A stretch of DNA of 64,000 nt from Pomphorhynchus laevis (taxonomy: Eukaryota; Acanthocephala; Palaeacanthocephala; Echinorhynchida; Pomphorhynchidae). Where the stretch lies: NCBI GenBank assembly GCA_012934845.2, contig WNNJ02002981.1, positions 1 to 64,000 on the forward strand. The letters run 5' to 3'. The translations under genes were made by a program, and so were the position numbers. The notes beneath the pieces were generated by a model that made no database searches, was not told where the DNA came from, and saw only the letters and a program-made list of their open reading frames with translations. Below, piece after piece: positions 32,176-47,100 of this stretch (position 1 is its first letter; each line of letters opens with the position of its first letter).

Positions 32176-35100
32176 CTAAAGTGAAATTATACATATGCTG
32201 ATACATATTAAATTTATACATATTAAAACAATATGGTTTTTATACAAATTCATATACACTGTAAATTAAATTACTATTATATTTGGTCAATCATGCGAAT
32301 TCAGCGTTTTACATGGAAGAAATAAGTTGTTTTTAACGCTAAAATATCGATTTATTTATACGTCGATGTAATTAATTATAATTAATTGCAGTGATATGTC
32401 GGAAACATTGATGTACTGTATGCGTTAGCAGAACACATATATCATTATCGTTTTTGATACTTTTATTAAAATTATTTAATAAAATTTAAGATGGTTCTGT
32501 TTTCATGCCCAGAAAAATGAGTAAATTACCTTGAATTATAAATTAATTTAATTATATCAGTTTATTAGTGTTAATTGATGTCTTCAATTAACACAGTAAA
32601 TAAGGCGAAGATACATTATTTCACAATTTTGATCCAATATTTCGGTGGCATGTGGGCACTCTATTATCAAGGATTATCCAATTGTAATCAGATGAAGCAA
32701 TTCGGATTTTTTTTTCTTAAGTAAAAGTTATAATTGTTAAAAACATTCTACTTACTTAACTGATTACAATTGAATAATCCTTGATTATAGTGAGCCCACG
32801 TGCCCCCAAAATATTGGATCTAAATTGTGACATAAAGAATTATGTATCTTCGCCATATTTACAATCTAATGGCAATTTTACAATCTAATGGCAATCCAAT
32901 GGCATTTGCCACGTTAAAATAAATCCTTTTTTTAAATTGGAGACATCCATTATAATGCATAAAATTGAGTATTTTTAATAAATGAAGTAAAACTTGTTTT
33001 ACTATATACAAATATCATGGAGAATTGCTTTCCGGTCAAATGAAACTTTTTTTATTGCAGACCATTCCCGAGAATTCAAAAGACTATTTATTTTAGATAT
33101 TTCGACTGCATTCGATTTAAGTTATTTGAAGAAATATCAATTAATTTATTAAATAACAATTAATTTATTAAATAACAATTAACTTATTATAATTGAAAAT
33201 GACTGCTGAGTACAGTCGATAATGTCCGCGGTTAGCGAACGAAATATCAAAGAAATATTCAATTTCTTTTTTCTGGGAATGGCATTTAGATACATAAATA
33301 ATTATTTGACATATAATTATGCACCCGCACATAGCATACACGATATCGGCATTTCTACCTCCAACTGTCTTTCTTCTATCTACAAACGTCTCTCCAATCT
33401 CCATCTCGTTCTAAACCCCGATCCAAAATAATGTGGATCCTCCCCCGTAAACCAAACATATCTCCTCCCACTGTATATTTTGCCTCATCGATCATCCCCA
33501 TAGTCCACAATCTCACTTTCTTAGGCTTCCATTTCAATGATCACCTTTCCCTTAAACCCTTCGTTTGTGACAAGGTCCGCTCGTCTAACTTAATTCTCCG
33601 TGACATCCGCCGTATCCGCCCCCTTATCGACTTCCGTTCTTGTATGTATCTTCTTTCATCGCTTCTTTTCCCTAAAATCGATTACTGCCTTAGCCTTTTC
33701 GCCAATTCTCCAAAATCCATCATCTTACCCCTACAACGAATAATCAACACCGCCGTTCGAGTGCTCTTTCGTCTCCGTCGCTTCGATTACACATCCACAT
33801 ATTTTGCCCAACTCTCCTGGCCCACCATCCACATCCGCATCAAACTCCGCCTTCTTCTCGTAACTTTTCGTCTCATCGCTGTCGGCTCCCCATCGTTCAT
33901 CAACCTTGCTTTCTTAGACGACACTCGCCCCAGCTCTCTATCACTGCGTTCCCGTCATACCCTCTTACTCCACGTTCCTAATTACTCCAACAACTACGGT
34001 CTCCGATCCTTCCTCGTAGCCGCCTCACTCGCCTGGAATCAACTCCCTCTCGACGTCCGCCGCGCTCCCTCTTGTATCACATTCAAACACCTGATTCACA
34101 GTCTTGTTTTGTTGTGGTCATGTAGGCATGCGCTGGCACGCATTTGCCACGTTAAAATAAATCCTTTTTTTAAATTGGAGACATCCATTATAATGCACAA
34201 AATTGAGTATTTTTAATAAATGAAGTAAAAATAGTTTTACTATATACAAATGGAGAATTGCTTTCGGGTCAAATGAAACTTTTTTACAATTTAGATCCAA
34301 TATTTCGGTGGTATGTAGGTACTCTATTATCGAAGATTATTCAATTGTAATCATTTTAAACAATTAGAACTTGTTTCTTCAAATATTATAATTGTGTAAT
34401 CTGATTACAATTGAGTAATTCTTTCTGATTACAATTGAGTAATTCTTGAAAATTGTGTGCCCAGTGTTACGAAAATATTAAATTTAAATTGTGAAATATA
34501 TAATGTATCTTCGCCTTATTTACAATCCAGTTTATTAGTACCAGTTCATTAATGATGATGTTTTTAACTGTAGGAAAATGGACTTTATATTGTCTAAGTA
34601 AATCAATTGGTTTGACTAATGTCACTTTATTTCATATTCTTGCTAATTGTTTTAAAAATGACTTCATTTTCTTGAAAAACTTTACAAAACTGTTTCCAAA
34701 AAACAGTCCGCTTTCAATTCATATCAATTTCATTTCAATTCACAAATATGAACTTTAATTTTAAGAATTCAAAAGATATTTGTGTATAAAATTTTGATTG
34801 CATAGTTTTTTGTCAAAAAACTCAACAAAATATCATAAATTCATAGATATTCAAACGACATTTAAATTGTACCAAAATTAACATTTAAATATAATATATA
34901 TATTATATATTATAATATAATATAACATAATGTGTTTATTATTTATTATAAAAGATGAACATGTAAATAAAAATTGAATATTTTTCGTATATTAGCATCG
35001 AATGGTGTTAATCTGCTAAATTCAGTAACTTCCTATGAAAGAAAAGTTTCTCTTGAAAGCTATATCTCAAATACCGCACAACGGATGCTACTTATCAATT

Positions 35101-38100
35101 TATTTTTATCATAGTTTTATAAAAATATAAAGAAAAGTTTATAATTTATATACTTTCTTAATTTTTTTTATAAATAATCAATTTTATAACAATTTAATTG
35201 ATAAATTAAATTTAATTAGGAATGTAATTATTAAATTTTAGTAATGTATAACGAGATAATCGTTTGCGTTCTCATGTACGTTTTTGATAAGTAAAGACCA
35301 CAAAATACATTTGAATTTCCATTTCAATTTATTTTAATAATTCTACATATTTTTAAAAATATGTTAAAAATAAATGATAGTACACACTAGGCCGATAATC
35401 TCCTTTCATTTCCGATTAGATAGTTTGAGAGGAAAAAAATTTTAGATAATTTTAAAGAAACGAAGAAGAAAAAATTATTATCCTTTATTTAAAAGTACAA
35501 TATTTCGATAACTCCTTCTATCATCATTAGGATTAAAATTAAAATTGAAATCATTTAAAATTTTAATCATGACAGTACACACTAAGCCCATAATCTCCTT
35601 TTATTTCCGATTAGATAGTTTTAAAGGAACAAAGAAGAAAAACTACCCTTAATTGATAAAGTACAGTATTTCGATAGCTACTGATATCATCATCAGGATT
35701 AAAATTAAAATTTTTAAATTTTAATCATGATGATAGTACACACTTAATTCATAATCTCATTGATTATGGGTTCAGTTAATTTTATTAGTTTAATTAATTT
35801 CATTAATCTCATAGATCCTGCTTTTAATTAAAAATAAAATGGAATGAGATTATGGATTAAAGATGTACTATCATCAGGATTAAAATTTAAATTAAGAGTG
35901 TACTATCATCATGATTAAAATTTTAAATGATTTTTAATTTTAATTATAATCCTGATCATATCAGTAGCTATTGAAATATTGTTATTTTAAATTAAAGGTA
36001 ATAATTTTTTCTTCTTTGTTCCTTTAACACTATCTAATGCATATTGATAATTAAATTATAGCAACAATTATAAGAACAATATGTTAGTGGACTTTTCCAT
36101 ATTAGGAGTGGTATGACCGATATTAAAAATTAAGTAAATCAATATTAATTACATTAATTGTCGATTCTTTAATAGTTACGAATGACAGACATTTTTTAAA
36201 CTAAATAGGTATATATACAATTGCTTGCTTTTGCTAATTTAGTGCAATAAAAAACACACATTACGTTTTATTACATATAATGATCCCTAAATGCGTAAAC
36301 TGTAATAATATTTACTATAAATAATAATCATAAAATTGATCACATTTCTCACTTTCAGAGAGATACATTTCAAAGTTAAGAAACATTGAACCAATTAAAA
36401 GGATACAGAATGAGTTATAGAAAGCATTGGATAACGCATATTTATATTTATTTTAAAAAAATTTTGCATTTAAACATTACCTCTGAATGTTCTGGCGGTT
36501 TTACTTTTTCAAGCATTCTTCTGTATATAGAACTAAATGCTGGCAGACTTTGAAAAAGAGAATGCACGAAGTTGTACGCAAACAGTAAAGCTCGATTTAA
36601 ATCTGATTTTGATGCCGTTTTTATAATATCATTTAGTACAACATCTAAAAGCTGAACCGTGTCGTCAATTCGATTTTCACCGTTGACAAGTTGCAAGCAG
36701 CAACGAACAAGTGCACATCCAAGCTGATGAAGCCAATATGAATCGACCAAAAATGAACAATTAAATGTTCGAGGCGGTATTAAATTATCGTTTTGAATGG
36801 CGATTGCTTCTAAACCTGCAGATAATTCACGTGAGATTTTACAAAAGCTGGAAATTTGATAGGTTTGAACGAGATCGATAGTAAGTAACTGCCATAGAAA
36901 ATTACATAGACGATCTTTATCAATTAATTCTAAAAATTGTTCATCAAAAGGCGAGAGTGGTGGAGTACTCGAGTTGTTAAAGGGATTATAGCCTTCTTCG
37001 CGTAAGTCGGTTATGAGATACATGAGTGATGGATAAATATCTGTACAAACATGTGCAGACTAAAATCATAATATCAAATTACAATTTATTAAGAAATAAA
37101 AAATTTTATAAATAATTTAATACAGAACTCAATGAATACTTAGTAAATGTTTTCAACGGTTAGTCATTTTAATTTATTTTTGATTAATTTATGATTCTAT
37201 GTTTTGATTTTAGTTATTTTGGTCTCGCGCAACGAAACAATTGGTAATTATTTGCATTATCGGCTAAACGGGATCAGAAAATGACCGGATAAAATCGTTT
37301 TGCATAATATTGACAAATAGCGCGATACCTTTCTTCAGTTAGCATCGACAATAATATATAATTTATAGCTAACATATAGCTATATTATAACTATATTATG
37401 TATTATATAATTATTATATAATTATATAATATATAATTATATAGTTATATACATATATAAATTTCCTCAAATGGAAATAATATTGCTCGTGGAATCATTT
37501 GATATCAGGGCGTCAGCACCACGAAATAAATTCAACAGTGAAATTGTCGCAAATGACAAAGTCACTGTTTCGAGCTAGTTGGCTCTCATCTTGAAGTTGG
37601 CTCCCAACTTAAATTCAGTTGTGGGGAGTACAAGCTACTGATGAGAGCCAACTAGCTCGAAACGGTGACTTTGTCATTTGCGACAATTTCACTGTTGAAT
37701 TTATTTCGTGGTGCTGACGCCCTGCTACCTTATTATATAACTTTTTTCTTGAAAAAGTTCAAATTTTTCAGTCTGATTACAATGTTTGAAGAAGCCGCTA
37801 GTCGAAACGTTAATTGAAGAATTAATCTGTTTTTTGTTGGTAGAAACCATTAATAATATTTCCTATATTTTGGTCATAGCGTGAAACTAACCGGAAGTAG
37901 CGGCTGTATAAATGAAATGTAATGTAAGTATAAATGAATTTATACTTACACCGTGTACTATGATAATACACCGTGTTTTATGCTAAAATATACAAATTGT
38001 GTATAAACTCAATATAAAATATATAAATCATGTATAAACTAAATTACGAGAAACTCGTAGTGATCTCAATTTTGATTGATAAATCGAAATTAATATAAAG

Positions 38101-41100
38101 GATATTGAATGTATATCTAAATATAAATAAATAATATTTATTTAATAAACAAATATTATTATTTAATATTATTTATGTGTTATTGTTATAACTTTCTCAA
38201 ATAAAATTAGTTATAAATCATTTACAAATTAATCAAACAAATTATTTATAAACAAAAAATTATCACAAACAAATCATTTATAAATTAATTATATGTGAGC
38301 TGAAATTCTTCTGGTTGTGGCACTGCATTATCCTCACAGGTATTGTTCCTATTCTTGATACAACAGGACGCTACTAGTGGGGATCATCTGCTGCTGACTC
38401 AGACCGGCATTTCACTGTTCGACCCTAATTATCTGCTTACTACGTACACTGGTGCTTGTTTGATTTGAACTCAATACGTCTGTATCGCGATTCATAGTTA
38501 AATCAACTAGGATGGCTGTTCCCGTGTAAATATACATTTCTGTATATTACTTTTGGTAGGGGAACGTATTCAAACGATCTATTGAAAACCTATCTTATGC
38601 GCGTGATCGGATTCGAACTCAGAACGTCTGTACTGTGATTCAACGTTACTTCCATTAGGTTGACTGTTCCAGTGGTGTAGATATGTTGATATTCAACAAA
38701 ATGTATATATGTCTATGTATAGATCTGAGTCAGCAGCTGATGATATATTCACATATACTGATTAGAAGAGTCCAGCTCTATAACAATAGAAACAATACCT
38801 ATCAGGATAGTGTCGTGCCACAACCAGAAGTCAAATATTAGAAAATTAATTCAAAAGATTTGTCTAGCATAAGCGTTTAATTGATTAAACATTTCGGTAT
38901 TTCACGCTGATATTGATAGCACAATTTAAAGTCATTATCTTTAAATAATGACTTTAATAACTCCGAATTTATAAATAAGCATTGAGTAGATAAATTTTGA
39001 GGCAATCATATTAATTAATTGGATTTTGGATGAATTTTTCAAATTTAAGTCAATTAATATAAGACAATTTAACAAAAATCTTACGATTTCAAAAGTCGGT
39101 GCTTCACGGCTTGTTAAGATAAACCAAGCAGATAAACCATTGCACAGTAGCCTAGTAAGAATTGTTAAATCATTGCCTGTATTCTAAATAAAAAGTAACG
39201 TTATTTTAATGTACATTTTCAACAAGCAGATCAATAAATTTATTGAAAGCATCAATAAATATTAATCATTAAAGATAAGCGCTTCATATGTACAAAGTAA
39301 TTGTAATATTTGTTTAATTCTTTGTAAAACTAATTTTGATGATAAATATTGATATATCTAGTTTTAAACATTAAATTAACATCAACTAAAACTACTATTA
39401 ATTTATATCGTAAAGATGACATATTTAAATTTACAAGAAACATATTTTTGCATGAGCATTCATGCATACCATATAATATAAAATATAATACATTAAATAA
39501 TGAAATTTTAAGAATTGCAACAATATGTAATGATATTGGCTTTCTTCAAAATCATTTAAATAATTTAATAGATACATATTTTAAACTAGGTTACTATAAA
39601 AATAACATCAAGCAGAAAATAGTAAAATATATAAATCAACACAATAATAAATATTTAATATATAAAATTATATTTTAATCAACACAATATTATTTATATG
39701 AATAATAATAAATATTAATAATAATAAATTTAAAATCACTAGCGGAAAATTCTTGGTTTTCTTCAAAATCACTTAAATAATTTAATAATTTTATATATCT
39801 ATATTACTATATTACAAAATTAGAATTTTGTAATACATATAAAAATATGTATCAATATTTATATTTATAAATATTTATATTTTAAATATATTTATATTTA
39901 TATCAATATAAATATTTATATTTTCATTTTTATTTTGGATGGATCAACGAAATAGGAGATAATTAATTTTTAAATTTAGTTTATATATTTTTACCGAAAC
40001 CGTTTATGTGATAAAAATGTTTTTTTTATAAAACCCAAACTAATTATCCTTAAAATATGACTAAAATTTTTGAAATTAATTTTAATAAATTTTATAAAAT
40101 TTTATATAATTAAATTATAAAAATATGTATATAACTATGTTAATATTATAACTATGTATATTTCTAAGCTATTAATTAAAAAATGACTACCTATATATAT
40201 TATTGTTTATTTAAAGTTATGGCTATCGATTTTGACAATGCCATCAAACACAAATGAAAAATAAAACATTAAGTTTTTATTTCATGGATCCTGTTTCAAA
40301 AAAGTTTATAATCAAATAGTTTATAAACAGTTTATTGTTTTATAACAGTTTATTGTTTTAAAACGACAGTATATTAATACTTTCGTTTTAAATTTAAACG
40401 AAAAATAAACAATTAAAAAATCGTTTAATTGTTTCCGTACAGCTGTGGATCGAAGATTAAGCATCATATAAGTTATATGATTTGTATAATCGGACACATG
40501 CATTGTCGTTTCTCTAAGCAAAAATATTATGTAACCAAACGAGCCATGAGTATACCATAAACATTACGTATTACACTTTAAATGCGTAAACGAACTTATC
40601 AGCGACATCATTGATAATAAATAAATAATAAATAAATAAATAAATAATAAATCAAACGAATAGGTAGAAACTTAAATAATACAGCGTTAATTTGCGATTG
40701 GAAGTGATACACTATAAGCCATTGCAAGCTTCACTCCGACTTTAAAATAATTTTTAATGCCACAAATGTATTTTATTTCTGTATGTACATTGTACATACA
40801 GAAAGGAAATACATTTGAAGGAACTTATAAACTTATGATAATTAAAGTTATGGACTATGAAAAGTAAACTAAAATTGCACTATGATATTGATCTATAAAA
40901 TTCGAACTAAAAATGGAACTACTGGTTTATTTGAAAGAACTTATTGAACTATTATATGAAACTTTTATTATAAAAATTTTTTAATATTTAAAATAAAATG
41001 AAAATGAATATATTACTCTTACATTCTTCCTGCTCGATATATGACATATTTTTAATTAGTTCAATTTACCGCAATGACACTGCATACATTTCGCATAAAA

Positions 41101-44100
41101 GAAAATCAAAATAATTTCTAATTTAAAAATTATACAAAACCTAAATACATTAATAATAAGATAAGTTATAAAACTAATTAAATAAAATTAATTTCAATTA
41201 CAAATTTGTATATATATTACTATATAAAAGTTAACGAATTTGTAGGAAGTTTTAAAAAATCTAGGAGTAAAATAACAAAATCCGTATATACCATCATCAG
41301 ATTGCCTCCATCCTCAACAGAGCGATACATTATTTTTAAAATACTCGATCCAAGACAATTAGTAACGAAAGGATCGGAAAGCAAGAATAACATGGAGCTG
41401 AAATAAAAACAACGCGAATATTATGATAATATTAAAATAGCAAGATTAATATTGTTATTATATAAATAATACTAATATTATATTAATAATATAACATTAT
41501 ATTATAAACAATATAATGAAATCATATTATGTAAAATGCACTGTATTAATTGAAAATTTATTCTAATTTATGTTTAAATTTTTAATTTACAAGTTCGTGC
41601 CAATTGATACAATAATCTGAGTTTATTTATTGATTAAATTCTTTAGCCGACATGAGCGATTGGGATTATAAAAAATAGACGACAAAGAAACAAGATAAGT
41701 GTCAAGAAATAAAAGTGTCCAAAGCGTTCAATTCGCAGAGGGTCATATGTTGCAAGATTTGACAGTCGTGTGCGTGTAACAGTTTGAAGCAAGATTTATT
41801 GCAAAATCTCACACACAGCTAGTCTCTCGACGGTCGCAAACAATCCGATTCATGCAAAATTTTCCACGATAACCACGTCAAGAATATAGCATGAAGAAAA
41901 TTTTCTAAAAATGCTAGTAGTTAGTAGCGAAATATCAAAATGATTTTTGTTGTCGTTCAAATATACCTGATAGTTCCTGGATATTTAAAAATATAATTAA
42001 TTATATATTAATTTTGATCTTTAGTTAATAATATAATGTATATTATATTATAATGTATATTATTTTGTTTAATTATATATAATAACATTACTATAAATAA
42101 TATACTAACATTATATATTATTATGTAATATGGAGCAATCTTTAATCATTATTGATACACGTATTGCATTAAAACTCAAATTAGTTAATTAAATGACCTT
42201 TATGGTCATTTAATTATTGTCATTTAATCATGATCATTTGAATACTTTATGAATAAATTAACCTTTCATGATATAAAGGTCTATTTCACTAGTAACTACT
42301 AGTATCTTCAGAAAATTAACATAAAAAATATAAAATAAATTTCTTGTAGCTTTGCACATTAATGCTGGGATCAAAATCGTTGCTAACACTTGTTTATGTA
42401 ACATTTTCGTATGTAGGGACTCCAGCAAACAAAACAACTAAAAAACAAAAGCACTTTTATTCATTTTTATGTAAATTTTCTAAAGATGCGAGTAGTTACT
42501 AGCGAAATATCAAAATAATTTTTGTTGTCTTTTTACTATACCTGATAGTTCCTGGATATCTAAAAATTTAAAATACAGATCAGGATGAATATATTTATAA
42601 TTAAAATTAGATTAAATTAGTAATTATTAAATTTATAATTTACCAAATAATTTATTTAATAATTTAGTGAAAAAAAAGAAGAATGGAATTAATAAATCAA
42701 TTACAATTAATTATCGTAATTGTCTACATCTTTAATTGTCTACATCTTTAATAAATATAAAAGTCATATCTTGTTGTCGACTAATTGGTGACTGTTTTGT
42801 TAGATTCGGTGATTGATTTCACTGCATCTTGAAAACACGTAGTAAAGAATATTACTGAAGGTTACAAAGGCAGCAGGCACAATAATTGCCTCGCTTATGC
42901 ATTACTATTATTTAAATACAACATTTGTGGTAATATCCATGGATGGATGCTCTCCAAATAAGTGGACGTTTTAATATGTATATTTGAAGTGTAATAAATA
43001 ATATATTTAATATTAAATCATTAAATAATAATATGTATTAATAAATACATTATTCAATATATTTCAATACATTATTAAATGTATTTTAACAGTCAGTTAA
43101 ATACATGACTAATATATGATTGGTATATTTTTAACAAGTGTGTTGTTTAGGTAATTACGGGTTATGACATACCCAATTACCAAGAAATACAAGGAATACA
43201 TAATTCCTTTAACTAAAATATCTGATAAAATTTTTAATACATAATTCATTTAAAATATATTAAAATATTTATGAGTATTTATCTAAAATATCTCAGACAA
43301 TTTTTAGTTATTTTAACTAAAATATTTCAGACAATCCTATTAGTTTGAGTTTAAATGTGATTGAATTAACTAAACTCAATACTTGACTCTACGTATGGTA
43401 TTAGAAAATTAAGTCAAGAAATTATCAGGCATAATATATTATAATAAATTATATTATATTATTAATAATATATAATAATATATTATTATATAATAATATA
43501 TTATAATAAATTAATATTTTTCTTCTGATTTTTCTGTTAAAATCACAAAAGTATTCAACTTATTTAAAATGAATGTGTTAAAAACCGAAGTCATTCCGAA
43601 TTTACCCAAAATCTGATTCACCGGTAAAACTTTGATAACTGCAAAATGATTGATCGAGTGCATGTAATGTCCAACCGCTGCACTGTCTTCTGTTAACACA
43701 ATCACATAGTAATTGTGAAAATTTATCCACTGCGTCATAAGTAATGCTGGGATTTTTGCTTTGATTAAGATCATCCAGTTCAGCATCATCGTCACTTGAA
43801 GAAGAATGGAAATTGTTAAATGTTTTTACGAACTGACTATTTAGACGCCATGAATCAAGAATGCATCTGCACGCTGTTGAATAGAACCTGTTTCTGCAGT
43901 TGAGAAACATTGATAGGGTATATCGCACTGCATGCTGGCACAGTGATCGTTCACAACCGACTAATGAAAGAAGTGCTTGCAAATGATTATACAAAGTTTG
44001 CACAAATTCAGGTCGTAATCCGGTATAATCCTGAAAAACAGGTGGCGGGCATTGGAACACATCATCTTGATTTGATTTTGAATGATCTTCCAATGCTTTT

Positions 44101-47100
44101 ACGAACATTTCCAGCTTGGTGGTCAATTCTGCTTCAAAGAAACCTAAAATATTCGTTAAAACAAAACCGATTTTAAATAAAAATAGTTTTAAATTAAAAA
44201 AATTTAATTAAAATTAATGCAATGCAATAACAATATAACAATTACTCTAACAACAACTCCGCCTTCTCGTAACTTTTCGTCTCATCGCTCTCTGCTCCTC
44301 ATCGTTCATCAACCTCCTTTTCTTAGACGACACTCATCCCAACTCTATATCACTGCTTTCCCGTCATTCCCTCTTAATCTACATTCCCAATTACTCTAAC
44401 AACTAAGGTTACCGATCCTTCCTCGTCGCCGCTTCACTTGCCTGGAATCAGCTCCCACTTGACGTCTGCCGTGCTCCCTCCTTTATTGCATTCAAATGCC
44501 GCCTCCGTATCCACCTCCTCGAAACATGATTTAGATTTTTTGTTGTTGTGGTCATGTAAGCGTGCGCCGGCACGCATTTGCCACATTTAAAACTATTTTA
44601 AAATCGTTTTAAATTAAAAAATTTAATTAAAATTAATGCAATGCAATAACAATATATTACAGCGGTATTAATATTGATGTGAAATATTGATGTAATATTG
44701 CTGTACAACAACAATATTTTGTAAGTTATAGCCGGTAATCACCAATGATCTATACAGCATACTTTAGAAGAATGTTGAAACGTTCAATCATATTTTATGC
44801 CATAATATTTTTATATTTTCCAAATTGATATTCATTTGTATTTTGAGCGTGAATTTATAGTTCGTCTTGCTATTTTTAAGTAAACCAATATCTAGATATG
44901 TTGACTAACATATAAACCAATATCTGGATCAATATCTAGACCAATATCTACGCTTATCTATATGTTGTATATATATTCAAATTAAAATATATTTATTGTC
45001 ATGCATTACGATTGTGTTATATTTAATAGTACAATAAATCCTGATGATCTAATAACCCCTCCGCGTTTTAGTCTTTTAGTCTCAGATTTACCGGCTATAA
45101 TAGAGGAAATGAACGTTAAATTTATCTTGTACACGAATGGCCTAGTAATTTTCTCATATGATCGAGTCAACTTGCTACAGCAAAAAAAGTTATTTTAACA
45201 ATTTAGTAGTCAATATGTCAAGAACAAATTTTATCAAATTTGGAAAGGGTGGTAGACTTGCCATATCAGATGTACTCCTTTATAATGGTTCAAAAAAGAG
45301 GCTATTAATAGATTTTGTTTTCTTAGGTTTAATGTGACGTCGTGATGGTCATTCTCGCACCATTACAAACAAATATCGTACAAAATAGCTCAACGATTAC
45401 ATAAAGTGTCACTTTTGAAAGAGGCATATTTCGCCAAAGCATTAAAGTATTTTAGAATATTGTTTTTGTTATAATAGTCACTAACGGCTTGAAGGTATCT
45501 TAGCCGGACCTCATAGAAAGTAATTTGTCTGTCAGCGATAAAATTAAATGGACATATTTAAAAAGGTTTCTTTATCTTTCGCAGAAAACATCTTTCGAAA
45601 TTTTAGCTCATATCTTAAACGAACCCTTATTATGTTAGAAACTTAGGATTAAACTTGATCTTTCAAGTACGTTAGCATCCTTAACCATATTACGATATGG
45701 AACGATATAATTAACAATGTTCGTTCCAAATATATGCAAACTCCTCCATTACTTCAACAATGATTTAGAAACATTCGTTATGTCTCAAACATCTTCTGAT
45801 TTTCCGCTTATCGATACAAGATAAAATATATGAAAATTTCATTTCATGTCATATCAAAGATGTTTAATGCCGATGTCGATTCAAGCAACAATCTTGCAAA
45901 GAACTATTACACATACTACAATGTTCCATTCTTTCACGATTAAGTTTAAAGTCAATTGATGGAATAAAGCGGTGATGTTAACTTACATAAATTTGAAGTT
46001 TATTGAATTAAGATTTCTAGTAATATTTAATTTAGATTTATAGCGTGTAAATCTTTTCCCGTTAATGCATACTTGTATAGACTGTAATATATTTATCCTT
46101 TCCCATAATGGGTTGATAAATAAATCTTTCTCTCATATACATTACACATAAATTTCATCATTTCGTGACCTGTGTCATCCATCCAAATTAGCCGTTTGGC
46201 CTCTATCGGAAGTCTATTGTAAAGATTCATATCTGTTTGGAGATATTGAATATGATCAGGACTAATCTCTGTAGCATATTTCAGTATAGCCAAGATTATA
46301 TCTTGTAACGGCTCGACTCTAAACAAAATTAATTATTTTTTTTCAACCGCAAAAAGTTAATTACAATTTTAAATTAATATTAAATTCTTAATATTTAATA
46401 ATTAACATATTTAATATCTTAATTCGTTTTAATATTCATAATGATAAAAAATTAAATATTAATATTTAATAAGCATATCAAATAAATATAATGACGTCAT
46501 ATTATTGCTCCAACGAAACTTGTTTCTTAATATTTTCGTTAATTTTATGTAGGCAATTGATTGAATTTTTTAAAGTAATTTAACAAATTATTTTAAATAG
46601 TATTATCTATACAATGTATAAAACTACTTTATATTTATAATCAGTGAACAGAGAAGAATTTATTTTATATCAATGGTCAATGTTATAATAATTTAGTATT
46701 CTTTATTAATCATATTTTATTATTCATTTTTGATTGCACGTGTTGATATCCATTTTTGGATACGTACAAAGTAAATAGTTGTCTCATATTATTAAATGAT
46801 TAATTATTTAATAAAAATTAATTATTATATTAATTATATAGCTAATATACAATTATTTATTTCTTCAATATTTCAACGACAAAATGGCTCGTAATTATCG
46901 AAAGTCTAAATAATATTTCAAAATCGGAAATTACTGTTGATACACAAAAATAAAAGAAATCAAAATATTCAGCTATTAGAAACGATCCTAAGTAATTAAG
47001 AATATCTAGAACGAAACATAAAATATGTATGATAATCTATTTTTAGTTATTTATTTAAATATTACATTTTATATTGATATTTAATATTAAGTAATTATAT

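Noticed and set aside
33168-33404. Minus-strand open frame of 78 codons
   Set aside because: Antisense shadow of LINE-A copy 2.
40411-40513. Possible NELFB exon on the minus strand (frame containing MHVSDYTNHITYMML) with fitting splice phases
   Set aside because: The exon at 41397-41292 fits the same phases and matches the conserved SDPF.TN region far better; the 40.4 kb match was only by loose alignment.
43511-43795. Separate minus-strand gene overlapping NELFB exon 4
   Set aside because: Alternative frame of the exon and its intron; the exon 4 frame carries the NELF-B similarity.
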